DNA from: Moniliophthora roreri
Lineage: Eukaryota > Basidiomycota > Agaricomycetes > Agaricales > Marasmiaceae
Assembly (NCBI GenBank): GCA_001466705.2
Contig: LATX02000174.1
Location: 310,001-374,000 of the forward strand
Length of the DNA: 64,000 bases
Direction: 5' to 3'
Part shown: positions 31,506 through 42,860 of the stretch, one piece after another
Position numbering within the stretch: the first letter of the stretch is position 1
Layout of the letters: each line of letters begins with the position of its first letter
Program-made: the position numbers and the translations under genes
Notes under the pieces: generated by a model
The model's database searches: none
What the model was told of the DNA's origin: nothing
The model's input: the letters and a program-made list of their open reading frames with translations, nothing else

Positions 31506-31949
31506 ATGTCAATCGATCGTTCCAATAATATTGAGATCACCAACAGTACATTCAACCGCGCCTACAACCAGTACAACTCGGACACCACTAATCTAATTAT
31601 TTCCACCGCACCCACCTATCATTCTATAACTCAACCCAGTAGTCATCGCATTCGGGGCCGTGCCAGTCCTTTTCGTGGATATGGAATTTGCGGATGCTTC
31701 GCGGGCCTGTATAGCTATGGTGGCTGTGATGGCAGTCGTGGTCATCGTAATTGCCGGCATGAAAGCTGTGGTTGCAGTGGCGACGGTGGCGTTGAGAAAG
31801 TAATGGACAGTTTCTCCCATCTGGGACATCCCGCCGTATTTTGGGTCACGTCCTACCCTCTTGCCATGCACGGGTTGGCCGAGATGCTAGAGTCAAGGTT
31901 TATGTGTTTAAGTAGGCGCTTTCAGACTCACTGTTTCAACATGAGCTGA
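31506..31949 (+). CDS. small Gly/Arg/Cys-rich protein with N-terminal NQYN motif
   Basis: 147-aa frame. The N-terminus is MSIDRSNNIEITNSTFNRAY then NQYNSDTTNLIIST, closely parallel to the 24.5-kb gene. Then SSHRIRGRASPFRGYGICG and a region rich in Gly, Cys, His and Arg (GGCDGSRGHRNCRHESCG), followed by VEKVMDSFSHLGHPAVFW. The segment 31722-31878 recurs almost unchanged at 36788-36944, so part of this gene was copied. The motif N-x-x-I-x-N-S-T-F-N is a pattern seen at the N-termini of many agaricomycete proteins. Whether it mediates assembly is inference. Function unknown. Confidence 0.5.
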   Translation: MSIDRSNNIEITNSTFNRAYNQYNSDTTNLIISTAPTYHSITQPSSHRIRGRASPFRGYGICGCFAGLYSYGGCDGSRGHRNCRHESCGCSGDGGVEKVMDSFSHLGHPAVFWVTSYPLAMHGLAEMLESRFMCLSRRFQTHCFNMS

Positions 31950-34770
31950 GATTCTTCACCTAGGTAACGCGGCGATGTCGAGGAGTCACTCGGACTCCTG
32001 GTGGAATCGGACTTATGGGTGTTAAGCGCCTGCTAGGCGCTTAATTTCATTTTCTTTAGATTCGTTTTCTCTTTCCATCTGAATTTCTCTGATCCTTATT
32101 ACACCACTCACAGACTCATATATATATCAAGAAATCATTCTTCCCCTTTCCAGACCTTTCCCCGCACTTTTCTTCACTAATATACGACGAATCGCCAACT
32201 GAACCCGAGAAAGATCGGTTCCACCCCACAGTTAATGCACACCTTGCCTAGGTTAGGGTTGCCGAAGCAGGAGGGTCTGGTCAGCCCTTTAGCAGTGCCT
32301 GTGTGTATCTGTCTGGTGGACACCCGTCGATTGAGGATTAAGTCGGCACATAGTCAACACTTTGCACTTGCACGGGCGTTAGTATTTAGCAAACCAAGAT
32401 TGTCATGTTGTTTGTCGCAATTTGTGTCCAGTGCACGGACCGCCGTGACACTTTCGTTCTCAGCTGTCAGAAATGTGACGGGATTCTTCCTTCCCTTTAC
32501 CCGCATCTACGAGCCCGAGCTGAGCAAGAACGAGCCCCAAGAGCGTCGATAGCTTTGACTTCCGCTAAGTATTCCAATTTCTTTATTTTATCTTGCTATC
32601 TCCGAGTTATCGGAAGATCAGATCGCTGAGGAGGTCCGATCTAGCCGAACCTCGTGTTGCACAAAGAGTACGCGCTACACGTGCTCCCGTTTACTCTCTA
32701 TTCCATCAACGATAGTTGTTTATTCTATTCTACGGCTATACATTCAGTTGTACCGACCCGCACCCCTGCTTAGTTCTTTAGTGAACTAACCTTCTCTTCC
32801 TCAGCGATCCAATGCGAATACCCCGTCGTCGACCCTTCGCACACCGAAAGATTTCTGCCTTGAGTAGTGGGTCTCGCTTGCCACAGGGAGTGGTACTAAG
32901 ACGAACGGAGTTGCATCTCGGTGGCTTGATGGAATGTGACACATTAGTCGCCAAGTCGCCAAGGGTGGTGTATAGTTGGATTGGAAGGACGTTGGCGGCG
33001 TCCAGGGGAGTGGGTGTAATTTTATGTCTTCTCTGCTTTTGCGTTTCAATTTAGCTGATTAATGGACCTATTGACTGCTTCATAATAGAAAAGGGGTGTA
33101 ACACTGTCAAGTTCTTCCGTAGAATTGTACGCATATGTATTTGCGATAACAAGGTAGACCTATATGCTTCTATCTTCCAGGGAGGACTTGTGGGTATATA
33201 GCAGTCAGAACCACAGTATGACTCGCTTGTTCGTTAACAGATGCCTTGGAAACAATTTTCTCAAGAGTCAACCTCAGAGACGCAGTTGATGCCTGAAGGA
33301 TGAAGCGTTACTAAGCTCGACCAAGGAAAATCAGGTCGACAAGCATATACGTATGCTCCCATCACAAGTCCCCATTCGAGTTCTTCGAGAAATCTCAAGT
33401 TCGCTGCACCTCGCAAGAACAAGGTTTTGGCTCTGGAAAGGTGGACTATTGTCCCAGACAAGCGGCAGAGAGTTGAATTTCGACACCCTGAGTCAGATGG
33501 GTAGTTTGACAGAAGGAGTATGGTGGTAATTTGATGCCGCACGGGAGAGGAGCGGTGAAGAAGACCCTGACGAGGAGGAAAACACGAGCGTCGAGAACTG
33601 ACTTTGTGTCACTGTTTGGGTAAAACAAGCTTGTGTAGCCCGTGGGAAGCTACCTACTCTGCGCCGCGGCATTGTCAAGTTCCCACACTAACCCTTTACC
33701 CATCATCGACGACAGGACCCCCGTTTCCTCTCTGTCAAGCTCTGAAGTTTTGGTCCTCACGAGGTCTTTGATACTATACGACAGGCTTATTTGAGGTGTA
33801 AAGGCAGATTTTGGTGCGTAAAATTGACAATACCATCGCCAGTCATACCCTGATTTCTATTACCCTGACAGGCGTTGTTTCTGACCGCTAATCCTATTGC
33901 TCTATAAGTGATTGATGGGATGTATTAGGAAAAAAATGTGTCTTTGGGTCGTTGCGATGTTGACATTTAACCCTTTGCCTATAACACCATCGTTGATAAC
34001 GCTCACGTCCACTCCCTCAAGCCTCAAGCCTCAAGCTCACCCTACTCGCACCCTAGTCGTTCCGTAAAGACGGCGCTCGCTGTGGGCTCAGTGGTGTCGT
34101 AAACGTAACTTCAGACGAGTAACACTGGAAATACCCCACATCTCATGATCAATCATTGAGCGTTACTGACGCTTTTTTAACCTCCCCAGCGGCGTCTTTA
34201 AATGTCTAGTTCAGCTTGGTGTCGCTTGGTAAATGTCAGGGTACATAATCTGGGGGAAAACGCGACACCGAGGTACGTGATATTGTCAATGTCTCACACC
34301 GAATACCTCATCAAGCGGCCAATAAAAAGACTCACAAACAGTGTTCGCACCCGCCAACTTCGCCCGATGTCACCATCCGGCATCTCACTTCCACTGGTGA
34401 TGTCGAACATCAACCTCATATCCCATGCCCCGGAGGTCTTCCGTTCCGTGATCTCGAAGCCGCCAATGTTGTAGATGATTCCGTCGACCTATCCTGCGGT
34501 ATTACTGACAAAATGCAGAAGTCTACCGCTCCCTCGCCATAAAGGTACGTGTTTATCCTTTATGGATCAAGGTCATTGCCTACTTTTGTACCTTCTGAAA
34601 CTCGCTTAAAGTAAGAATGTATTAATCACAGTTCTCCCCCCCTCTTTTGTTGCTCCTCGGCACTGACGACTTACCGCGTGATTCAGGTGACGCTCCCATC
34701 GTTTCTTCAAAAGGTATGTTTTTTGTCTCCTGAGCTGTTCCATCAGAGGCTGACTTGAATTATTCGTAGC
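31950..34770. other. gene-poor, repeat-rich stretch
   Basis: No complete gene. 33660-33770 (CGGCATTGTCAAGTTCCCAC) resembles 35880-35990. Around 34330-34490 the minus strand has an open stretch (NIGGFEITERKTSGAWDMRL) that may be an exon of a lost gene. 32560-32810 contains short direct motifs (CTTCTCTTCCTCAGCGATCC) that could be LTR remnants, but no boundary could be fixed. Confidence 0.35.
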
Positions 34771-35389
34771 GCACAAGCCACGGCGATGCGACGCTTGAAT
34801 TCAGGGTATCAAAGGTAAAATAGATAGTACTCGGGTACTGTTTATCTGTATATGTTTCTGTGATTACTGGATGTGTAAAGGCACCCAGCGAACGGCCGAA
34901 GCAGATGAAAATGAGCAAAATTAGATGATAATGAACGAAAAGTAATCTTTTCTTCGTAATGCACGTATACATCCTTATCTTCTAGTGTCTCGTACCATGT
35001 TGGTATGGAGACTTTGACTATGGTTTGACTGTGGTGGTGTTTCAACTAACTCGACTCGGATATCGGGCAGAATATAGAGAATCACTACGCTCCGAAATGC
35101 GTCTCGTAGTCGTTGTCATACTCGCTCAATGGTAGAGTGCCTCGCATCGGCTTGGAGTCATTCGTTGTAAGCCTAATTCGCACTCGAAAAAAATCACTAT
35201 GTATCATTCTTAGCGTTCTTTCCCATTCTAGACGTTCACCGAACAGCAGTAGTTCATATTGATGAGACAAAATCGATACCGCTGGAGGACATCGAGGCTT
35301 TGTCGGCAGACAGCCGTGATGGAGAAGTAGGTGGAAATTCCTACGTATCGCATTTCAAGTAGTCTAATCCCTGTTTCTGAAGAATGATA
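34771..35389. repeat. composite repeat of three modules
   Basis: Module 1 (34771-34943) recurs at 36948-37111 in the same orientation. Module 2 (34945-35186) recurs inverted at 28814-29043. Module 3 (35187-35389) recurs inverted at 25921-26121. Each partner stops at the module edge. No complete ORF spans it; short ORFs are shadows. Confidence 0.75.
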
Positions 35390-36320
35390 TGAAGCCCCAG
35401 CGGGATTCGGGGAGGTTTGTATATGATGCCAAAACTTGCCAATAACTTTGCTCAGTCTTCAGCCCTTGTACTCGACTTTTTCAACTGCTGCCTGAATTCA
35501 TTTCTTCGTTATCGTCGACCGGAATCATGCTTTCCCATTACCTCCACGATCAGCGGCCGAAACCATTTCCGCTCGTTTTCTTCCATCTTCTTCCATAATC
35601 AGGGACCAAAACCATTTTCACTCATTTTCTGTTATACTCATCCATGAAATCATTTTTTCTCATTATCCATGACCGATATCATTTTTGTCCCATTATTCTA
35701 TATGATACAGACTGAAATAGATTATAACACGTGCTCATTAGGTGTCTGATTTGCTGATGGGTAATGAACCAACGACGATCCGCCCTTTCAAGAGTAAACA
35801 CTCCCACCGCAACCGAGTCTATGTACCGTGGACATCCAAAGTGAGTACTGAGGCAACTTTGCGGCGGCCAAATCACCGCGGCATTGACAAGTTCCCACGG
35901 TAAACCTTTGCCCAACACCACCATCATCGACGACAACATCGGCGATAGCGCCTCCATTTCCTCTCCGTCAAGTCCAGAAGTCACCAGTCTCGGTCCATGC
36001 AAGTTCTACGACAATATACAACATCAGTAACAGGCTCATTGGATGCGTAGAGCTACGTAGAAATGAAAATGGTTCACATACCCCCCCCCCTTACCGATGC
36101 TGATTTTTGCCCTGATATAGGTTTCTTTTGACCGCCGATCTGACCCGACGTCCTTGAGAAGCATTTGGTGGGCTGTATTAGGTGGGGAGGGGACTACATC
36201 CTTAGGTACGCGTCGTTTGAATGTCCTAGATGGACTGACCCAATCAGCAATCACTAGGGAGACGGATGTCAAACCACTCGCGATTCTTGTCGCCCCCGAA
36301 GAAGTCGCTGTCTGTTCCTC
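35390..36320. other. repeat-rich, no gene
   Basis: Contains the partner of 33660-33770 near 35880-35990 and a run of C (36080-36090). A short segment near 35798 is similar to 25780. Minus-strand ORFs have no family resemblance that I can name. Confidence 0.35.
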
Positions 36321-36357
36321 CGACATTAGGACCACCTCCTGCGCTTGGACAGTTAAA

Positions 36358-36787
36358 TGATTTTGCTGCCTTCATGAACTACACGTTCAATGCTACCACT
36401 TCTTCTAATGTCTCATTTCTGGGCCAACAAGTCTCCCTGACCCAGACCTGGTCCGCTACCAACACCTTTGCTCGAGCTTGAAAACCAAATCGCAAAAGAT
36501 CTCAAGGTCGACATCAACACTGCTTCGCAGCCTGAGAAGGGCACTACCATCGGTGGTATCTGCAAGCAATCTGGTGTTCACACCCATACTGTCCTCAATA
36601 TCTTTGAGGTGAGTAGGCAGTCGGGCTGTTTACCGTACGGTAGAGCTAATCGGAATTCAACGCCTGCAGGGCCCAACTTTCACCGCTGACACTATCCCCG
36701 GCCGTGACAGTTTCCTCGTCGGCGCTGAAGCCGCATACAACATCACTGAGGGCAACATTACCCGTTATGCTAGCCATTGGCTTCAAC
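36358..36787 (+). pseudogene. gene fragment, two in-phase exons of an unidentified protein
   Basis: An open stretch reads FAAFMNYTFNATTSSNVSFL and GQQVSLTQTWSATNTFARA. A shift of one frame leads to LENQIAKDLKVDINTASQP, GTTIGGICKQSGVHTHTVLN and IFE, a GTGAGT donor, a 60-bp intron ending CTGCAG, and GPTFTADTIPGRDSFLVG then AEAAYNITEGNITRY. The reading frame is then replaced abruptly at 36788 by a copied piece of the 31.5-kb gene. Codon use and the correct intron show it was once coding. I do not recognise the family. Confidence 0.5.
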
Positions 36788-36944
36788 GGCTGTGATGGCA
36801 GTCGTGGTCATCGTAATTGCCGGCATGAAAGCTGTGGTCGCAGTGACGACGATGGCGTTGAGAAAGTAATGGACAGGCTCTCCCATCTGGGACATCCCGC
36901 CGTATTTTGGGTCACGTCCTACCCTCTTGCCATGCATGGGTTGG
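36788..36944 (+). repeat. copied segment of the 31.5-kb gene
   Basis: 157 bp match 31722-31878 with about seven differences by eye, from GGCTGTGATGGCAGTCGTGG to CATGCATGGGTTGG. It directly follows a foreign exon and directly precedes a module 1 copy. Confidence 0.85.
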
Positions 36945-36947
36945 GTT

Positions 36948-37111
36948 TACGAGCCACGACGATGCGATGCTTGAATACAGAGTATCAATGGTAAGATAGT
37001 AAGATAGTACTCGTGTATTGTTTATCTGTATATGCCTGGGTGTGTAAAGGCACCCAGCGAATGGCCGAAATAGATGAACATGAGCGAAATAGAAGATAAG
37101 GAACGAAAAGT
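36948..37111 (+). repeat. module 1 copy (partner 34771-34943)
   Basis: Matches 34771-34943 in the same orientation, with a short internal AAGATAGT duplication and a ~10-bp gap. It ends at GAACGAAAAGT like its partner. Confidence 0.7.
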
Positions 37112-38454
37112 GAGTATACACACCAGTTTCTGACAAAAGTCTGCTGGACAGACGATTGCGAGCAAAATGGAACCACTGATAAGCGGGTCTACAATCAACG
37201 CTGAAATGGATGGGAATGTATTCCCAAAGACAGGCAGAACATTAGTATACTGGTAGAGTTCGTCTTTACTGTATGTATCTACATGGGCACAGTTAGGTTC
37301 GCCGAGGTAGTTTACTATCCCTAGTCCTTAGTTGACAGAGGCGAATATCAATTTGTAAACATGTGACGCGTAATTAGGCGCTTATTTGCCATTTTTAGAT
37401 ACCATATGAGGCGTCTCCTCCCAAACTCTTTCTACGTGGGCGCCACTGATCTACAACTTGGTCGCAACTTGGATCAAGATGTCTCCCGTCACGAAGGTAT
37501 TTGTAACATGTGCTACCGGGGTCCGAGCTGGCTTCTCGTCTTTCATTTCTTCCTCACTTATCACGTCCTATTCGACACTCTCATCCGAACACATATCCAA
37601 TCCTTACACCCCTTCGTCGGGCGCTATTTATGCCCCATGTCTGTTATTTATTAAACTCCCCACTTTCTCTCCGACATCCCCCCGCCGACTTCATTGAACA
37701 ATGTTATTGAACGCTGCTCACGTCTGTCGCAGCACGTTCAACGATGCCCAAACCCAGTACAACTCTTAAACCAATTATGATTTCAATATCAACATCCTGG
37801 GACCGCATCTTCTTAACGAATTCGACCACCCTATCACTCTGACATTTCCATGATCCGATATTGATCCGCTGTCTCTCAATCTTGGGGGCAACACGCTGAA
37901 ATAACGTCTATGAGCTGACATAGAACGTGGCGAGTCGGGACTCGGAGATGATGTAGGAAGTAAGCGTGATTAATACACGTCGTGTATGTACGATATCAAG
38001 ATATTTCTTCTTCCGATTCATGTTCAGTACGTGCATGGACTGTCTGAGGGACACTGGATTGGTGGGTAGAACTCGAGGCTTGGACTTAACCAGCTGCCCG
38101 AGGCATTTCCTAGTTTGTTAGACTGGACCACTTCGGGGAAGTGCGCTGTAGTAGGGGGACCGGGGCACGGAGCGGAGGTTCCAGGCCTGTTTGGCAGTGT
38201 TTGGCATGAGCTTCCGGCGCGTAGCCTACATTTCCGTGTACGTAGTTAGCCATCATCAGAGCCAGCAGCATCGTCTTCGGCATTGCGATAGCCAGACCAC
38301 TCGGCCCTCTCCAGCGCCTTTTATAATGGTATAAAAGAACATGGCACAATACTTGAATCGCGCAGGTCCTTCAAAGTTCAAAATGGACAATTTTTTGTAT
38401 TCTGTTCACCTTGTGTATGCCACCTATGAATACAATACGACCAGTACCAGTCAG
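37112..38454. other. gene-poor stretch
   Basis: Only short ORFs without features. The right edge is the 3' flank of the epoxide hydrolase. Confidence 0.4.
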
Positions 38455-40036
38455 TTAAGCATAGCCATCTTTCCCAGGAACAACACCATATGCTGGTCCA
38501 CCCTTCCCGAACATCTTTCTCAGATCGGCCACCAACTCGTCCGGCTTTTCATGTGCAGCGAAATGCCCGCCCTTGTCATGACTTGACATGAAAACGATGT
38601 GTTTGTCTGTGTACCACCTGAAGAAACGCGGTCAGATACTTAAAGGGAAACCCATTCGAAGCCAAAGATACGCACGAGTTCGGGCCTACCCATGTTTCTT
38701 TCGGGAAAAACGAGTATCCAGCAGGAATGGTCGGCATAGGGCTAGCGCTGATTGCTTCAAGGCCACCCGTTTGAGCGACCTCGTAGTACGTCCTGAGTGA
38801 TGCAGCTGGCCCTGATCGCGAGAACCAGAAGATTGATACCCAAGTTAAGACTACAGCGTACATCAGTGTATTCGTCGCTGTGTTGGATAAGTGCGGACGT
38901 AGTCACCTTCATCGTCGTCCCAAGAATACTCGTCTGTCCATTTAACCAGTTTCTCGTATATCCACGCCAAGAGTCCGACAGGTGAATCTGCAAGACTGTA
39001 TCCGAGAGTTTGTGGTTGCGTAGACTGTTCCTGAAAGTAGCCGATTTCTTTCTTCTGGAACCGCTCCGTGACCTCGAGTCGTTTGCGGTCTTCTGGGGTA
39101 TATTTTGATGGATCCACACCCTCCGGAGGAGAAAAAACACTACAAACTGCGTTCTGGAAGATCACGGGAGAACGATAAACACATTGACGTACAACGGCGA
39201 GTTGGTATGCCAAGCCTTGACATGTTTTCCACCGTATGTGGCGGCCATGGTTCGAGTAACCTTCAGGTGGTCATGATGCCATTCATCGTGGTATTTGCGA
39301 AATAAAACACACAGTAAAGCCCCAATCACCACCTTGTGTGACTGAAAGCGAGGACGAACGAACGAAAGATGTAAGTCAACAAACTTGGAAGTTCTCGAAA
39401 CTTACCATACTCCGTATATCCGAGCGATAGCATCAATTTGTGTCCAACCTATGACAAAGAGTCAACTTTTGCGTGTCGGAACAAGGGACACATAATACAC
39501 CTCGGCGTATTTTGACATATCAAAGCCTTTCTTCTTCGTACCTTCCGAAAATCCATAACCAGGAAGACTTAGACCGATGACATGAAAACTAGGCGTGCCG
39601 GGCGCCTGAGCCGTCAGCAACGGTAGGATTTTTCGTACCTCGAGAAAATTTCCAGGCCCTAGGTCGACAAAATCAGTGATCTGGAAGAACATGGACGTAA
39701 AGAAAAAAAGGGTTATCTCGCACATCCATGAACGAATAGTAGAGGTATAGCACTCGGTACTTCACTCTCCTTGTACACGTAGTGAATATTCAAGACCCCG
39801 TGTCCCTCAGTCTCAATATCTCTCGTAAATTGAGGCAGCTCGTTGTTCAAATTATTTTCGTGCTTTCTCCAATCATAGCTGTCCTTCCATCTCGAGAGCA
39901 ACCGACGGATATCTTCTAGAGGGGCACCATAGTCCCAACCTGCGCCATCGACTTCGTCGGGGAGACGAGTGAGTTCTAGCTTCCTCTTCAGGAGATGGAG
40001 AGATTCATCAGAGACAGCAATTTCGAAAGAAGCCAT
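38455..40036 (-). CDS. epoxide hydrolase (alpha/beta hydrolase with EHN domain)
   Basis: A multi-exon gene starting [20 protein letters not shown] at 40036. The N-terminal EHN region is [20 protein letters not shown]. The alpha/beta hydrolase fold follows: PLLFVHG oxyanion strand, [28 protein letters not shown], and nucleophile Asp in TQGGDWGFT. The cap includes [35 protein letters not shown] and [21 protein letters not shown]. The catalytic His is in [19 protein letters not shown] near 38570. The stop is TAA at 38455-38457 after PGKDGYA. All exons can be joined in phase, including a phase-0 donor GTCAATG. It hydrolyses epoxides to diols in family members; the substrate is unknown. An upstream in-frame Met exists (MKPGKSS), but MASFE fits the family length better. 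Confidence 0.85.
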
Positions 40037-42761
40037 CACCGTCGAAAAGAGATGATTGAGTCGACGAAGAAGAGAAAGCACTGTTATATGTTTTCGATTT
40101 CGACTCGACTTGCCGGGCTTCAAACAAAGCTATTATCAAGCAGTACCCCGGTGAAGTCCAATTGTTACTAAGGAATCGAAGCCATTGTGCTCGGATGACT
40201 GATCAAGAGAATAAGATGCCGAGGCAACACCGAGATGATGCGGAGGTGTCATTAGGCGAAAACATGATAGTTGGAGATGGCAGAAAGCTAACTCATCAGT
40301 TGTGTACCATGCGTTAAAACTTCTCTTTTGAGGTTACTTACATTTTAGAGCTTTGAGGCTTAACGGGTACCGTCTACTTCGCGTGTTCAGATAACTAGCC
40401 ATACGTATCCATCCATGATTTCCGGATCCGCTGGGTTTGGAGACGGAAAGGCCCAAGGGACAAATATGGCGAGGCAACAGCCAGCTGAAGAGTGTCCTCA
40501 AAGGCTTCGTTTGGTAGATAGTCATATATGGCACAGTGAACCATATCTTCAAGTCAGATAGTGGCTTTTTGAAAGCACTGGCTCGGCGCCAAGTACAACC
40601 TTCGGTGTGGTCGAGCAGAAAGAGCGTCATAATCACCTGACCCAAGCGAATTTCCACGTGGCGAAAAATTCTTCGTCTGCCGCGGCGAAAGCAAACTTCA
40701 CAAACGTGTCAGAGCAACACCCAAGTCTCGGACAGATTCTCAAGGAGACCCCGCAGGCCTTCACCCTGTATCACCCTGCATCACCCTGCACCATCCTCAA
40801 CCAATAGCCAAACCATTTTCGTCAATAGTCATCCCTTACACCAAGGCTAAGATCGTTCTCCATGGACGGTGATCCCAAGGAATGGAAACAAGAGTACAAA
40901 GAACCTGTGGCAGAGAGACAAAACAATTAAGAGCGAGAGCACGGTCAATAACTTGGGTCAGTGGAAAGCCAGCCAGCTTACTTAGTACGAAGAATAGTTT
41001 CTTTTGTTCTCGTCATTCGCTGAGTTTCTCATCAATTCAGTCAGATGAGGGTGCCCGTACAGCTATCCAAAGTTCCGTCGAACTTCGAGGCTCTACTTTC
41101 TCTCCTCGAGAACTCCAGAAGGTTTATCAGTATATGAGAGCCTCCCGGATTTGTATTCATTGAAACCGAAAACCCACGGAACCTATATCGATAAACAAAG
41201 GTGTGATACTCGTTATGCTGCATGCTCAAATGACTGATACCTGGTCCTCAGTGCTTGCGTGCAGACTCTAGATGGCATCCGCATCGTCGCAATACACCGA
41301 TCCTGAAGTGCATATCGGCTAGATAGAATGTTCGTGTACTCTAATGGAGATCTCAAGGAACTTGAATAGGAGTACCTGCCATTGAAAGTGTGTATTGACG
41401 ACTGGTTGATTCTTCAGTGCTTGATGTCGCTCGCTCTTGCCCCTAGCCGTCTGACTCGAGCCGTAAATACCAGGAAACCGGCAAGTATACGGGTGTATCC
41501 ACATGGGTTGTCAAGGAACTGGACATCAGCCCTTTGAAGAGGATGGTTGTCCATTTTATATTCATCACGTAGACTATGAGCACTGCAAGGCACATTTCCA
41601 CTACGGTCCGTCCTGAACCCATTTTTTTGGGATCCAGTCTCCCAGTTTACAGTACGGTAGGCACCTCTTCGCGAAGTGGATTATTTGGTTACTCACTGCA
41701 CTAACAGTCATGCTCCCGGTAGGTCAATAGCAGCCGCTGCACCGTATGACGGTAAGCAAGCTCTGTACAGCCTTTTTTTGATTCGCTTTAACGGAGTATG
41801 TCTCAGAAGGATGATACCAAGTGAAGCTTGGGGACTGAGATTGTCAAGGCACCAGGCGGGAACGGATGTATTTGGGATTGAAAATCGAGGCATGGATACC
41901 GACATGTATCATGAAGGGCACAATTGCTTGAATAGGTATGTACTATACATCAGTCAATGCTCGCCAGATCTTCAACCTGATGGACAAGGCTGCAATTTCG
42001 TCGATGTCTTGAGCATATACTCCGGAAGAGATAATTTAGGTGTTGAATATGAATTGCATTGGTGTAGGCGGTCTTGGGAGTTCGAAGTATCGAACGCCTG
42101 AATTCGGTGACGACTGTTATCTAGTTCAAGTCGTCGAAAACATGGCATGTTTCTGAATCGTCTGGATTTTCAGAACATTCACTGTTCGATTACGGTAGTT
42201 TCACCTCTTCTAGATGGCATCAATCAGTCTTTTTAGCCAGGCGACCGTCGTTGTGTTCCAATTCAGGCCTCCTATCCTCACTAGCTACAACATTGGACTT
42301 GTGCTCGCTATGTCGCACAGTAAGGAAATGGTCGTCCTTTCAGATTTTTCTTGTTGTATAATCCAGCGAGAAGTATCAGTTTTTGGGAGGTATAACTTCC
42401 CCTTGACCACTGATGTCTTTAACGGTCTTTCAGGTTTCATCATTGCAGCTGTCGCTCCACTATTTATCCGAATCATGGCCAGAAACTCGTACTCAAACTC
42501 CGTCACTCAAGCGATGATTGCTCTCTTGATCCGACTAGTTGCTACTAGCAATCAAGTCCCTTTTTTGTCGCGGTAAGTGGCTCCTAGCTACCAATGCTTC
42601 TCGACTGAATTGCATCCAAAGAGCTGGGCTGCTCTTGACGCTCAATTACTGCATATCCAATCCGCTAGCACTGAGGCATTTTCACATTTTTTATGGTAGG
42701 GAATGGGACCTTCCATTACGCTTGCATAGCTATTTGGATGTTGTCCGCCTCGAAGATAATG
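40037..42761. other. gene-poor stretch upstream of laccase
   Basis: Several ORFs up to 141 aa (41676-42101, plus) and 120 aa (42214-42576, plus) are open, but no domain, signal or exon partner could be recognised. CACCCTGCATCACCCTGCA near 40765-40790 is a short tandem repeat. It may include the laccase upstream regulatory region. Confidence 0.35.
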
Positions 42762-42768
42762 TATAAAG
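42762..42768 (+). promoter_or_regulatory. TATA box of laccase
   Basis: TATAAAG lies 93 bp before the laccase start codon. Confidence 0.6.
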
Positions 42769-42860
42769 GCCCCCCGGCTATTGTTGGATATGCCTTAGAG
42801 TCGACCAACGTTCCTTTCCCTTTCCACGTTCCTTTTCCTTTCAATATCCTAGCTCCAACC

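Noticed and set aside
32560..32820. Possible solo LTR with CTCAGCGATCC-like motifs
   Set aside because: No matching second copy, no clear TG...CA ends or target duplication visible.
41676..42576. Two plus-strand ORFs (141 and 120 aa) upstream of laccase
   Set aside because: No recognisable feature, promoter or exon partner; lengths are compatible with chance in this composition.
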